Source: Acidimicrobiales bacterium
GTDB taxonomy: Bacteria; Actinomycetota; Acidimicrobiia; Acidimicrobiales; MedAcidi-G1
DNA: 33,785 nucleotides
NCBI GenBank assembly: GCA_030747775.1
Contig: JASLKB010000005.1
Location: forward strand, 1-33,785
Direction: 5' to 3'
Position numbers and translations under genes: made by a program. Positions 7,979 to 14,671 of the stretch are shown here, one piece after another. Numbering within the stretch: position 1 is the first letter of the stretch; each line of letters starts with the position of its first letter. Under the pieces are notes generated by a model that ran no database searches, had not been told where the DNA came from, and saw only the letters and a program-made list of their open reading frames with translations.

Positions 7979-8048
7979 GGGAGCGGAGTCTGGCAGGTCG
8001 CCCGTCGCTGACAAAGTGCTCAGATCGGTGGTCCGAACGCCCGGTGGT

Positions 8049-8054
8049 TAGCCT
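8049..8054 (+). promoter_or_regulatory. Leaderless -10 of the ABC exporter operon (TAGCCT)
   Basis: TAGCCT is followed by seven bases and then the GTG at 8062. The same -10-to-start geometry recurs at other genes in this window, so transcription probably begins at or next to the start codon. It also favours GTG 8062 over the upstream in-frame GTG at 8044, which lies before the motif. Confidence 0.5.
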
Positions 8055-8061
8055 CGCCGCC

Positions 8062-9000
8062 GTGTCTGCGTCGCCCGCCCTCACCGTGTCCGGGTTGGGA
8101 AAGTCCTATGGCGACGTCCGGGCTGTCGACGACCTTTCGTTCCACGTCGAGCCCGGCGAGGTGTTCGCCCTACTGGGGCCTAACGGGGCCGGCAAGTCGA
8201 CCACAGTGGAGATCCTCGAGGGACATCGCAGTCGAGACGCGGGCACCGTTGAGGTGCTCGGCCACGATCCGGGTACGGCACCGGGCGGGTTTCGGGATCG
8301 GATCGGGATCGTCCTCCAGGAGGTCGGAGTCGAGCGCGAGCTGACTGTGCGAGAGGCGCTGGTCCACTACGGGGCCTGTTACTCGCGCCGTCGTCCGGTC
8401 GACGAGGTACTGGAACTGGTCGGGCTGGACGGCCTCGGCGACCGACGCACTCACCGGTTGTCGGGGGGTCAGAAACGGCGGATTGATCTGGCGTTGGGGA
8501 TCATCGGCGATCCGGACCTGCTCTTCCTGGACGAGCCAACCACCGGGTTCGACCCATCGGCTCGTCGCCAGGCCTGGGAGATGGTCGACGGCCTGCGGTC
8601 CCTGGGTACCACGATCGTGCTGACAAGCCACTACATGGACGAGGTCCAGGCACTGGCCGACCGAGTGCTGGTCATCGCCAACGGGCGGGCCGTGGCAGCC
8701 GGCACGCCCGACGAGCTGCGGGGTTCGATGGATCGAGAGACGGCTATCCGGGCCCGCTTCCCGATGGACAGAGAAGGCACCGTCACAGGTCTGCTGGAGG
8801 GCCTGGCCGGCCGGTCCACGGTCCGCGACGGGCGACTTGACGTACGGACCGAAGATCCGACCGCCGACCTCCACCGGCTCACCGGGTGGGCTTTGGAGCG
8901 GGGCGTTGCCCTTGACGACCTCGAGGTGGTGAGACCCACGTTGGAGGACGTCTACCTGGATCTCGTGGGCGGCGAGCCGGGGGAGGGGACTGATGGCTGA
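8062..9000 (+). CDS. ABC transporter ATP-binding protein, DrrA/CcmA-type exporter
   Basis: A 312-residue ATPase beginning MSASPALTVSGLGKSYGDV. Walker A GPNGAGKST (39-47), Q-loop Gln86 (IVLQEVGV), signature LSGGQKRR (133-140), Walker B LLFLDEPTTG (153-162) and the H-loop LTSHYMDE are intact. The C-terminal about 80 residues (LRGSMDRETAIRARFPM to LEDVYLDLVGG) are the extension typical of DrrA-like exporters. The next gene, overlapping by 8 nt, encodes the ABC-2 permease. Such pairs export drugs, lipids or polysaccharide precursors; the cargo is not indicated. Confidence 0.92.
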   Translation: MSASPALTVSGLGKSYGDVRAVDDLSFHVEPGEVFALLGPNGAGKSTTVEILEGHRSRDAGTVEVLGHDPGTAPGGFRDRIGIVLQEVGVERELTVREALVHYGACYSRRRPVDEVLELVGLDGLGDRRTHRLSGGQKRRIDLALGIIGDPDLLFLDEPTTGFDPSARRQAWEMVDGLRSLGTTIVLTSHYMDEVQALADRVLVIANGRAVAAGTPDELRGSMDRETAIRARFPMDREGTVTGLLEGLAGRSTVRDGRLDVRTEDPTADLHRLTGWALERGVALDDLEVVRPTLEDVYLDLVGGEPGEGTDG

Positions 9001-9844
9001 TCGACTCCCGTCTCCGCTGCGACTTCTGGTGCACCAGATCGGCTACCAGAACCGCGTGTTCCGGCGGGTTCCCATCGCTGCCTTCTTCACCCTCGCTTTT
9101 CCGCTCATGTTCCTTTTGCTGTTCGCGGCGATCTTCGGCGACGTCGGGATCAGTGGAGGCCACGAGGTGGCCGCCGCCCAGTTCTACGCCCCCGGCCTGG
9201 CCGTGTTCACCGCGGCGTCAGCCACCTACACGAACATCGGGATCTCCACGGCTGTTGCCCGAGACGAGGGGATCCTCCGGCGGGTCCGAAGCACTCCATT
9301 GCCCCGTTGGGTGTACCTGGGCGGTGTAGTGGGCTCGGGCGTCTGCATCGCCGTGTTCGGGGTGGCGCTCATGTTGACCGTGGGCATCGGGATCTACGGA
9401 GTTGACGCCGACGCTGGCCGGCTCCTGCCCGCCGTGGTGGCCTTCGTTGTCGGCACGGCGTCGTTCGCCATGCTCGGCCTCGCCCTGGCAGCCCTGGCGC
9501 CGTCCGGACAGAGTTCGCCAGCGTTGGCCCAGGCCACGATCCTCCCCATGGCTTTCGTGTCCGACGTCTTCATCTCGGTCGGTGACGATCCGGCACGGTG
9601 GTTGGAGGTGGTGGGCGATGTGCTGCCCCTCAAGGCGTTCGTCGAGTCCTTCTTTGCCGCCTTCGATCCCTATCGGACGGGCTCGGCATGGGAGCCGGAA
9701 CTGCTCGTACGCATGGGGCTCTGGGGGGTATTCGGCGCGGTGGTGGCAGCTCGGCGGTTTCGCTGGGAGCCGTCGACCGGATCGAGCAGTGGGCCTCGCG
9801 GCGACCGGTCCCGTCGGCATCAGGGTCGATCAGTCCCTTCATAA
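8993..9844 (+). CDS. ABC-2 type permease, DrrB-like
   Basis: A 283-residue membrane protein with about six hydrophobic segments (first around residues 28-48; others around 105-130, 140-170 and 175-195) and a basic cytoplasmic tail rich in Ser, Arg and Gly. The N-terminal amphipathic helix followed by ARDEGILRRVRSTPLPRWVYL is the ABC-2 family coupling region. The ATG lies eight bases inside the end of the ATPase gene, so the two subunits are coupled. It ends at a hairpin shared with the convergent cofC gene. Confidence 0.9.
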   Translation: MADRLPSPLRLLVHQIGYQNRVFRRVPIAAFFTLAFPLMFLLLFAAIFGDVGISGGHEVAAAQFYAPGLAVFTAASATYTNIGISTAVARDEGILRRVRSTPLPRWVYLGGVVGSGVCIAVFGVALMLTVGIGIYGVDADAGRLLPAVVAFVVGTASFAMLGLALAALAPSGQSSPALAQATILPMAFVSDVFISVGDDPARWLEVVGDVLPLKAFVESFFAAFDPYRTGSAWEPELLVRMGLWGVFGAVVAARRFRWEPSTGSSSGPRGDRSRRHQGRSVPS

Positions 9845-9864
9845 CCAGCCCCGTCGCGGCTGGT
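9844..9864. terminator. Bidirectional hairpin between ABC-2 permease and cofC
   Basis: ACCAGCC (9844-9850) and GGCTGGT (9858-9864) form a perfect 7-bp stem with a 7-base loop, filling the 19-base gap between two convergent genes and touching both stop codons. There is no T-run, so termination would be weak or of the actinobacterial non-canonical kind. Confidence 0.45.
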
Positions 9865-10436
9865 CAGTCGCAGGCGAGCGTGAGCCCTTCGAGATCGGCC
9901 GGATCGTCCACGTCGAAGGACAGGTCTGGGTCATGCAGGCTCCGCCATGGGAGACCTAGTCGTTCGGCCTCGGCCACGTGGGCGGCGTAGGACCCCGGCC
10001 CATAGGCGAACCGGAATCCGGCGTCGGCGGGCACGACGACCACCGGTGTGCCGTCCATGTGCCGGTCGGGCACCAGGGTGACGCCCTCCGTGGTCGCGCA
10101 GTGGTCAAGGCGGCTGGCTCTCGGAAGGTCGGCGTGGGCGACCACAACCTGTTCGATGCCCTCGGCACGCAGGGCGGCCACGCCGACCTCCACGGCCCGG
10201 TTCAGGCCCGGTCCATCGACCTGAACCACCCCGGCTCCTACAGAACGGGCCCAGGAGGCCACCCCCTCGTCGTCGCACACCACGGTCACCGGAAGCGGTG
10301 CCGCCGCGGCGACCACCGTGGTGGCCATGGCTCGGGCCAGGTCTGCCCGGACGCCGGGGCCCACGGCTCCGGCAAGCCGACCTTTGGCGTCGGCGAAAGC
10401 CTTCACCGGGATCAGCACGCCAACGGATCCGAACAT
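9864..10436 (-). CDS. cofC: 2-phospho-L-lactate / phosphoenolpyruvate guanylyltransferase (CofC/FbiD), F420 biosynthesis
   Basis: A 190-residue nucleotidyltransferase that activates phospholactate or phosphoenolpyruvate with GTP in coenzyme F420 assembly. Family features are visible: the N-terminal VLIPVKAFADAKGRLAG, LARAMATTVVAAA, VVAHADLPRAS, VTLVPDRHMDGTPVVVVP and the C-terminal SFDVDDPADL. Length is normal. It diverges from gpsA; cofC/fbiD next to gpsA is also the order in Mycobacterium (Rv2983/Rv2982c), supporting the call. Its ATG lies exactly six bases from a -10 element (TAGGGT on the minus strand), so the mRNA is probably leaderless. An F420/LLM-type oxidoreductase at the right end of the window fits an F420-making cell. 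Confidence 0.92.
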   Translation of the reverse strand: MFGSVGVLIPVKAFADAKGRLAGAVGPGVRADLARAMATTVVAAAAPLPVTVVCDDEGVASWARSVGAGVVQVDGPGLNRAVEVGVAALRAEGIEQVVVAHADLPRASRLDHCATTEGVTLVPDRHMDGTPVVVVPADAGFRFAYGPGSYAAHVAEAERLGLPWRSLHDPDLSFDVDDPADLEGLTLACD

Positions 10437-10442
10437 AGCGAC

Positions 10443-10452
10443 ACCCTAGGGT
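10443..10452. promoter_or_regulatory. Symmetric bidirectional promoter core, shared palindromic -10 (cofC/gpsA)
   Basis: The palindrome ACCCTAGGGT contains a TAGGGT -10 box on each strand: plus 10447-10452 and minus 10443-10448. On each side exactly six bases separate the -10 from an ATG: gpsA at 10459, and cofC starting at 10436 and reading left. The whole 28-base arrangement is therefore mirror-symmetric: ATG, six bases, palindrome, six bases, ATG. Both transcripts would be leaderless, and polymerase could bind in either direction but not both at once. The geometry is read directly; promoter activity is inferred. Confidence 0.7.
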
Positions 10453-10458
10453 GACGTC

Positions 10459-11547
10459 ATGACGACCCTGCCTCTGGCTGATGCATCCGGTTCAGGCCCG
10501 GTGGCCCTATCGGTGGAGCGTGTGGCGGTGGTTGGTGCCGGATCGTGGGGCACGACAGTGGCAGCGCTGTTGGCGCCGGTCGTGCCCACGGTGCTGTGGT
10601 CGCGTCGGCCGGAGGTAGCCGCCGACGTGGCTGCCGGCCGCGGTAATCGGCGGTACCTCGACGGGTACGACCTGCCGGGCGGGTTGGAGGCCACCGACGA
10701 CCTGCTCACAGCAGTGGACGGCGCCGACCTGGTGGTGGCCGGCATACCTACCCACGGGTTTCGGTCCACCCTCGAGGCGGCTGCGTCGGCCATCGGCGTG
10801 GACGTACCAGTGGTTAGCCTGGCCAAGGGCTTCGAGCAGGGGACCGGCCTTCGTATGACCCAGGTCATCGCCGAGGTGCTGCCCGGCCGGCCGGTCGGGG
10901 TGCTCACCGGGCCGAACCTGGCTCGAGAGATCCTTGAGGGGCGCGCAGCGGCCACCGTGGTGGCCACTACCGAGCCGTCGGCCTCCCTGGCGTTCCAGGA
11001 ACTGCTGGCTTCCGATCGATTGCGGGTCTACACCAACGACGACCTGGTGGGTTGCGAGATCGGCGGTGCGATCAAGAATGTGATCGCCCTGGCCGCCGGG
11101 ATGGCCGAGGGCCTCGGTGCCGGGGATAACGCACGGGCCGCCCTCATCACACGGGGTCTCGCCGAGATGACCCGTCTGGGGGTAGCCCTCGGCGCCGACA
11201 TCCCGACGCTCGCCGGACTGGCTGGGCTGGGCGATGCCCTGGCTACCTGCATGAGTCGGCAGAGCCGCAATCGGTGGGTCGGAGAGCAGGTCGGGCTCGG
11301 TATGTCGCCTGACGAGGTGCTGGCAGGCATGGACCAGGTGGCCGAGGGGGTCCGGGCCGCCGGGGTGGCATGCCAACTAGCGAAGGAGGTGGGCGTGGAG
11401 GTCCCCATCGCCGAAGGGGTCCGCAGGGTGTTCGAAGACGGACTTTCGCCGGTCGAGGTGTGGGCTGGTCTAATGGCCCGTAGGCCAGCTGCTGAGGTCC
11501 AGTCGACCGAGCCAGAACTCCAGATTCGGGAGTCTCGGGACGCCTGA
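10459..11547 (+). CDS. gpsA: NAD(P)-dependent glycerol-3-phosphate dehydrogenase
   Basis: A 362-residue enzyme that reduces dihydroxyacetone phosphate to sn-glycerol-3-phosphate for phospholipid synthesis. The Rossmann motif GAGSWG is at 26-31, preceded by a roughly 20-residue N-terminal extension. LAKGFE (Lys123), GPNLAREI (151-158) and the catalytic Lys206 in IGGAIKNVIALAAG are present, as is LAGLGDALATC. The N-terminus is slightly longer than in most GpsA. A start nearer the Rossmann fold is conceivable, but the ATG at 10459 is fixed by the -10 box six bases upstream. The stop shares one base with the next gene's ATG (TGATG). Confidence 0.95.
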   Translation: MTTLPLADASGSGPVALSVERVAVVGAGSWGTTVAALLAPVVPTVLWSRRPEVAADVAAGRGNRRYLDGYDLPGGLEATDDLLTAVDGADLVVAGIPTHGFRSTLEAAASAIGVDVPVVSLAKGFEQGTGLRMTQVIAEVLPGRPVGVLTGPNLAREILEGRAAATVVATTEPSASLAFQELLASDRLRVYTNDDLVGCEIGGAIKNVIALAAGMAEGLGAGDNARAALITRGLAEMTRLGVALGADIPTLAGLAGLGDALATCMSRQSRNRWVGEQVGLGMSPDEVLAGMDQVAEGVRAAGVACQLAKEVGVEVPIAEGVRRVFEDGLSPVEVWAGLMARRPAAEVQSTEPELQIRESRDA

Positions 11548-13085
11548 TGGCTGGTCTGTTCTCCCGTCTGGGGTTCTGGCGCGCCCGGACCGACGGCACC
11601 GCCCGCAGCCCCAGCGGTATGCGGGTCGGCACATGGGACACCCCGCTTGCCGTGGTCGATTCCCGGGGCACGGTTTGGCCCATTCCCGGTGACCGAGAAA
11701 CCGCTTGGCGGGCCGAATGGTGGGTCGGTGCCGACGACCGCTGGTACGCCCCGGCCGTAGAGGCCGCCGTGCGTCAGACGCGACCGGGCGTGGGGCCGGT
11801 GTTGGAGACTCGGATGCGGGTGTCGGGTGGCGACGTGGTGGCCACTACTTGGGCCGGACAGGCTGACGGGTCGGCGGGGCCGGCGGTGGTCGTCGAGTTG
11901 GCCAACGAGACGCCGGTTCCGGTGGCGGTGGCTGTCACCGTCCAGGCTGCCGCTGGTGGTCGGATCCGCCGTCTTGCCGTGGACGGTCGTCGCCTGATCG
12001 CCGATGGGACGCCAGCCGTGGTCGTCGACCGTGATCCAGGGCGTTCAGCCTTGGTGGACGCGAGCGGGGACCTGTGGGACGAGGTGACCGGAGGTCGAGC
12101 CATGGTTGGTTCGCCCGCACCGATTCGCTGTCGGATCGGTGCGGCGGCCGGAGCCCTGATCGTCCCGTTGCCTCATCGCACCGCGTTCCGCTTCGCCGTG
12201 TCCGCAGGTGACCTGGTCGACAACCCGTCCGCCGTGCTGCCGTCGGCCGGGCGGGTCGCCGCTGGTTGGGTGAATCGCCTGGAAGGGGCGGCGACCGTTG
12301 ACCTACCTGACGGGACCGACGCCCATCGCGTTCTAGTGGACCTGGTGCTGGCAGAGCCGTCGGCAGCCGCGGTGGTGGAATTGGCTCGTTGGGGGTTCGC
12401 CGAGGAGGCAGTCCATCGGCTGTTCACCGGCCATTTGGACATCGGCTCCGCCGATGCTGGGGTAAACCGCCTTCAGGCTGCCGCCATGTTGTGGACCCTG
12501 ATCCGTGATCCGGCGCTGTTCGCAGGGGCCGGCACCGACGCGTTGGAAGGCATCGTGCGAGCCGGAGGCGATAACGCGGATGCCCGGCGTGCTGTGGCGG
12601 ACCTCGCCGACCTGTTTGAGGTACTGGGCGACAACACGGCGGCCCATGATGCCAGGGCTCACAGCGGAGCGACTTCCACAAGAAAGGCCGCGGTTGGGGC
12701 CGGGTCGACCGACGATGGGGGGCCGGCCGCCGAGCTATGGAACCTCGCTGACCGGCTGGTCCGCCCTTCGGCCGACGGTCTAGACCTGCTGGTGACCTTG
12801 CCTGATACCTGGCTAGGACAGCCCATCGAGTTGCATGGCCTGGCCACCCCACTGGGTCGCCTGAGCCTGGCCGTTCGGTGGCACGGTGAACGACCGGCAC
12901 TTCTGTGGGAACTCGAGCCTCATCCGTTGCCGCGGTCGGGGGTGGACCCGGTGGTCCTCCGGGTGCCGAGTCTGGATAGGGCTTTTTCGACCACCGAGCC
13001 CTCGGGGGAAGCCCTATTGGCCGCTCCGGCCGGATGGGTGCCATCAGGTGCTACACCGCCGGTCGAGGGCGGTTCGTTCAACTGA
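11547..13085 (+). CDS. Conserved-looking hypothetical protein, 512 aa
   Basis: No family is recognised with confidence. The protein is soluble: no signal peptide and no membrane helix. The N-terminal half (1-270) is rich in beta-strand-like segments with Trp/Tyr (WRAEWWVGADDRWYAPAVEA) and repeated Val/Ala stretches. Residues 270-365 look alpha-helical with RLQAAAMLWTL and YxLGD-like spacing (LFEVLGDNTAAHDARA). The C-terminal part (about 405-490) has LWNLADRLVRPSADGLDLLVTLPDTWLGQPIELHGLATPLGRLSLAVRWHG, a beta-sandwich-like pattern seen at the end of (alpha/alpha)6 glycosidase-fold proteins. A sandwich-helical-sandwich glycoside hydrolase-like fold is possible but not shown; no clear catalytic acids are identified. 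It is translationally coupled to gpsA. Confidence 0.8.
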   Translation: MAGLFSRLGFWRARTDGTARSPSGMRVGTWDTPLAVVDSRGTVWPIPGDRETAWRAEWWVGADDRWYAPAVEAAVRQTRPGVGPVLETRMRVSGGDVVATTWAGQADGSAGPAVVVELANETPVPVAVAVTVQAAAGGRIRRLAVDGRRLIADGTPAVVVDRDPGRSALVDASGDLWDEVTGGRAMVGSPAPIRCRIGAAAGALIVPLPHRTAFRFAVSAGDLVDNPSAVLPSAGRVAAGWVNRLEGAATVDLPDGTDAHRVLVDLVLAEPSAAAVVELARWGFAEEAVHRLFTGHLDIGSADAGVNRLQAAAMLWTLIRDPALFAGAGTDALEGIVRAGGDNADARRAVADLADLFEVLGDNTAAHDARAHSGATSTRKAAVGAGSTDDGGPAAELWNLADRLVRPSADGLDLLVTLPDTWLGQPIELHGLATPLGRLSLAVRWHGERPALLWELEPHPLPRSGVDPVVLRVPSLDRAFSTTEPSGEALLAAPAGWVPSGATPPVEGGSFN

Positions 13086-13107
13086 GCCCTCGGGAGGGTC
13101 GAGATCG

Positions 13108-13113
13108 TAGGGT
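13108..13113 (+). promoter_or_regulatory. Leaderless -10 of rnhB (TAGGGT)
   Basis: TAGGGT is followed by seven bases and the ATG at 13121. It is the same hexamer as the cofC/gpsA promoter and lies between the upstream stop (13085) and the rnhB start. Confidence 0.5.
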
Positions 13114-13120
13114 CGGGGAC

Positions 13121-13813
13121 ATGGTCGGACGGAACCGGATGCGAGCGGCGCTGCGGGGGAGGGCACCTGGGTTGGAGGCCGAGCGGGCGTTGTGGGAAGA
13201 GGGCCACGACGTCGTGGCCGGCATGGACGAGGTAGGTAAGGGGTCTTGGGCCGGCCCGCTGACCGTGGGCGCCGTGGTGGTGAACCGTGAGCGCCGGATC
13301 ACCGGGGTTCGGGACTCCAAGATGCTTACCGAGTTCGAGCGGGAGGCCATCGTCGATCGCATCACGAGGTGGGCCGCCGCCTGGTCGGTGGGGCACGCCA
13401 GCAACGACGAGTGCGACGAACTGGGCATGTCGGCGGCCCAGCGCCTAGCAGCCCGACGGGCATTGGACGGCCTAGGCCTCGAGGTCGACCGAGTGCTCCT
13501 GGACGGCAACTGGGACTTCGTGGGTGGGGGACGAGCCCGCACCATCGTGAGGGGCGACGCTACGAGTCTGTCGATCGCGGCCGCATCGGTCGTGGCCAAG
13601 GTCACACGGGATCGGATCATGCGCGAAGCCGACGATCGTTTCCCCGGGTACGGGTTCGCGTCGTCGAAGGGCTATCCAAGCCCCGTCCACCGACAGGCGT
13701 TGGCCGAACGGGGAGCCACCAGCTACCACCGACGATCCTGGTCGTTCATGGACGGGCTTCCATCGGTCGGCGAACCGCCACGAGAGCGCCCCGGGGTAGC
13801 ACGTCTGTTCTGA
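13121..13813 (+). CDS. rnhB: Ribonuclease HII
   Basis: A 230-residue enzyme that cuts RNA in RNA-DNA hybrids and removes misincorporated ribonucleotides. The active-site acids are visible: D36 and E37 in GMDEVGKGSWAGPL (the usual DEVGRG is DEVGKG here), D128 in LLDGNWDF and D164 in VVAKVTRDRIM. SSKGYPSPVHRQAL and YHRRSW at the C-terminus are typical. An in-frame ATG at 13034 would overlap the previous gene by 52 nt and add 29 residues with no family match; ATG 13121 is chosen because of the -10 element just upstream and the normal length. Confidence 0.95.
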   Translation: MVGRNRMRAALRGRAPGLEAERALWEEGHDVVAGMDEVGKGSWAGPLTVGAVVVNRERRITGVRDSKMLTEFEREAIVDRITRWAAAWSVGHASNDECDELGMSAAQRLAARRALDGLGLEVDRVLLDGNWDFVGGGRARTIVRGDATSLSIAAASVVAKVTRDRIMREADDRFPGYGFASSKGYPSPVHRQALAERGATSYHRRSWSFMDGLPSVGEPPRERPGVARLF

Positions 13814-13820
13814 CCGGCGA

Positions 13821-13826
13821 TACCGT
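13821..13826 (+). promoter_or_regulatory. Leaderless -10 candidate (TACCGT) for the small membrane protein
   Basis: TACCGT followed by eight bases and the ATG at 13835, within the short gap after rnhB. Confidence 0.35.
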
Positions 13827-13834
13827 TTTCGGCT

Positions 13835-14293
13835 ATGCGAGTTCTCGTGCGACTGCTCTGGCTGACCGTGGCATGGACTGCCGTGGTCTGGGTGGGACGG
13901 ATCCGCAACGTGGTCGGGGATGACGAACTCACCGCTGGGGTCAGAACCTGGCGACTCCTAGTGGCCATCGCTTTCCTCGTGCTGGCTGCCCTCCTGGCCA
14001 CCCTGCCGCTCGGGCTCTGGCACCGACGCCCGCTCGGATCGACCCGTCTGGTGGCCGTGTTTTGCCTGTGGACAATCGTGTTCTGGACCGTGCGGGGCGG
14101 TGGCATGTTGTTTGGCGACCACGACGTGGGCTTCAAGGTGGTGCATACCATTCTGGCCCTCGCCTCCATCGGCCTGGCCGGGGCGCTTCACCGCGTGGAC
14201 CGGGAAGTGGCCCGCACCGTGGCTAGCGGATCGGCCAGTGAGGGGGTTAGCGCCCCGTCAGTAGGCGACCTAGCGCTGGACGTCGACGGCTAG
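13835..14293 (+). CDS. Small integral membrane protein, unknown function
   Basis: The 152-residue protein has four hydrophobic segments, at about residues 3-21 (LVRLLWLTVAWTAVVWVG), 40-60 (LLVAIAFLVLAALLATLPLGL), 70-90 (LVAVFCLWTIVFWTV) and 103-120 (VVHTILALASIGLAGAL), and a soluble Ser/Asp-rich tail. The GDHDVGFKVVHT loop carries two His. I recognise no family. Its TAG stop is also the first three bases of the -10 of the next gene, so the two transcription units are packed without a gap. Confidence 0.75.
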   Translation: MRVLVRLLWLTVAWTAVVWVGRIRNVVGDDELTAGVRTWRLLVAIAFLVLAALLATLPLGLWHRRPLGSTRLVAVFCLWTIVFWTVRGGGMLFGDHDVGFKVVHTILALASIGLAGALHRVDREVARTVASGSASEGVSAPSVGDLALDVDG

Positions 14294-14296
14294 TCT
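14291..14296 (+). promoter_or_regulatory. Leaderless -10 candidate (TAGTCT) overlapping a stop codon
   Basis: TAGTCT begins with the TAG stop of the upstream membrane-protein gene. Eight bases later comes the ATG at 14305. Confidence 0.4.
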
Positions 14297-14304
14297 GCCC
14301 AGCC

Positions 14305-14634
14305 ATGGGTCAGCCGATCACAGTCGTCACCAAGCCGTCGTCGCGAGCCGGGGTCGTCCGGTACGAGACCAACCGTGCCCTTACCGGCATGGGCCATGAA
14401 CGCTTCCAGCCCGGTGACGAGATACTGGGTGACACGCCGACCGACGAGCTCGCCCGACGGCTGTTCGCCAGGGGCGGCATTGCCGGCCTGCACGTCAACG
14501 GCAACGTAATCACGGTGGAGTTCTCCGGCACCGAGGTTGACGGTATCGAGGAGATCATCTCCGGGCTCTACCTGTACTGGGTCGAAGGCGTTGAGGTCCC
14601 GAGCGACGACGAGTTGACCGGTGCCGTGGGCTGA
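14305..14634 (+). CDS. Nfu/NifU N-terminal-domain-like small protein
   Basis: The 109 residues fit the Nfu_N pattern: ITVVTKPSSRAGVVRYETNRALT at the start, then DELARRLFARGGIAGLHVNGNVITVEFSG, matching the family motif 'LA..LF...GV..V....N.ITV.K', and ending with EEIISGLYLYWVEG. Nfu_N domains occur in iron-sulfur cluster scaffold proteins, but the C-terminal CxxC NifU domain is absent and there is no Cys at all, so it cannot be a cluster scaffold alone. A partner or regulatory role is possible. Confidence 0.65.
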   Translation: MGQPITVVTKPSSRAGVVRYETNRALTGMGHERFQPGDEILGDTPTDELARRLFARGGIAGLHVNGNVITVEFSGTEVDGIEEIISGLYLYWVEGVEVPSDDELTGAVG

Positions 14635-14658
14635 CCCGGTTCCACAGATCACCTAGTG

Positions 14659-14671
14659 GGGGTATAACCCC
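14659..14671. promoter_or_regulatory. Small palindrome abutting a start codon (GGGGT-ATA-ACCCC)
   Basis: A 5-bp inverted repeat with a 3-base centre ends one base before the ATG at 14672. It includes TATAAC, which is too close to the ATG to be the usual -10 for a leaderless start. It could be an operator or a translation-blocking hairpin; TAGTGG at 14654-14659 is another weak -10 possibility. Confidence 0.25.
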
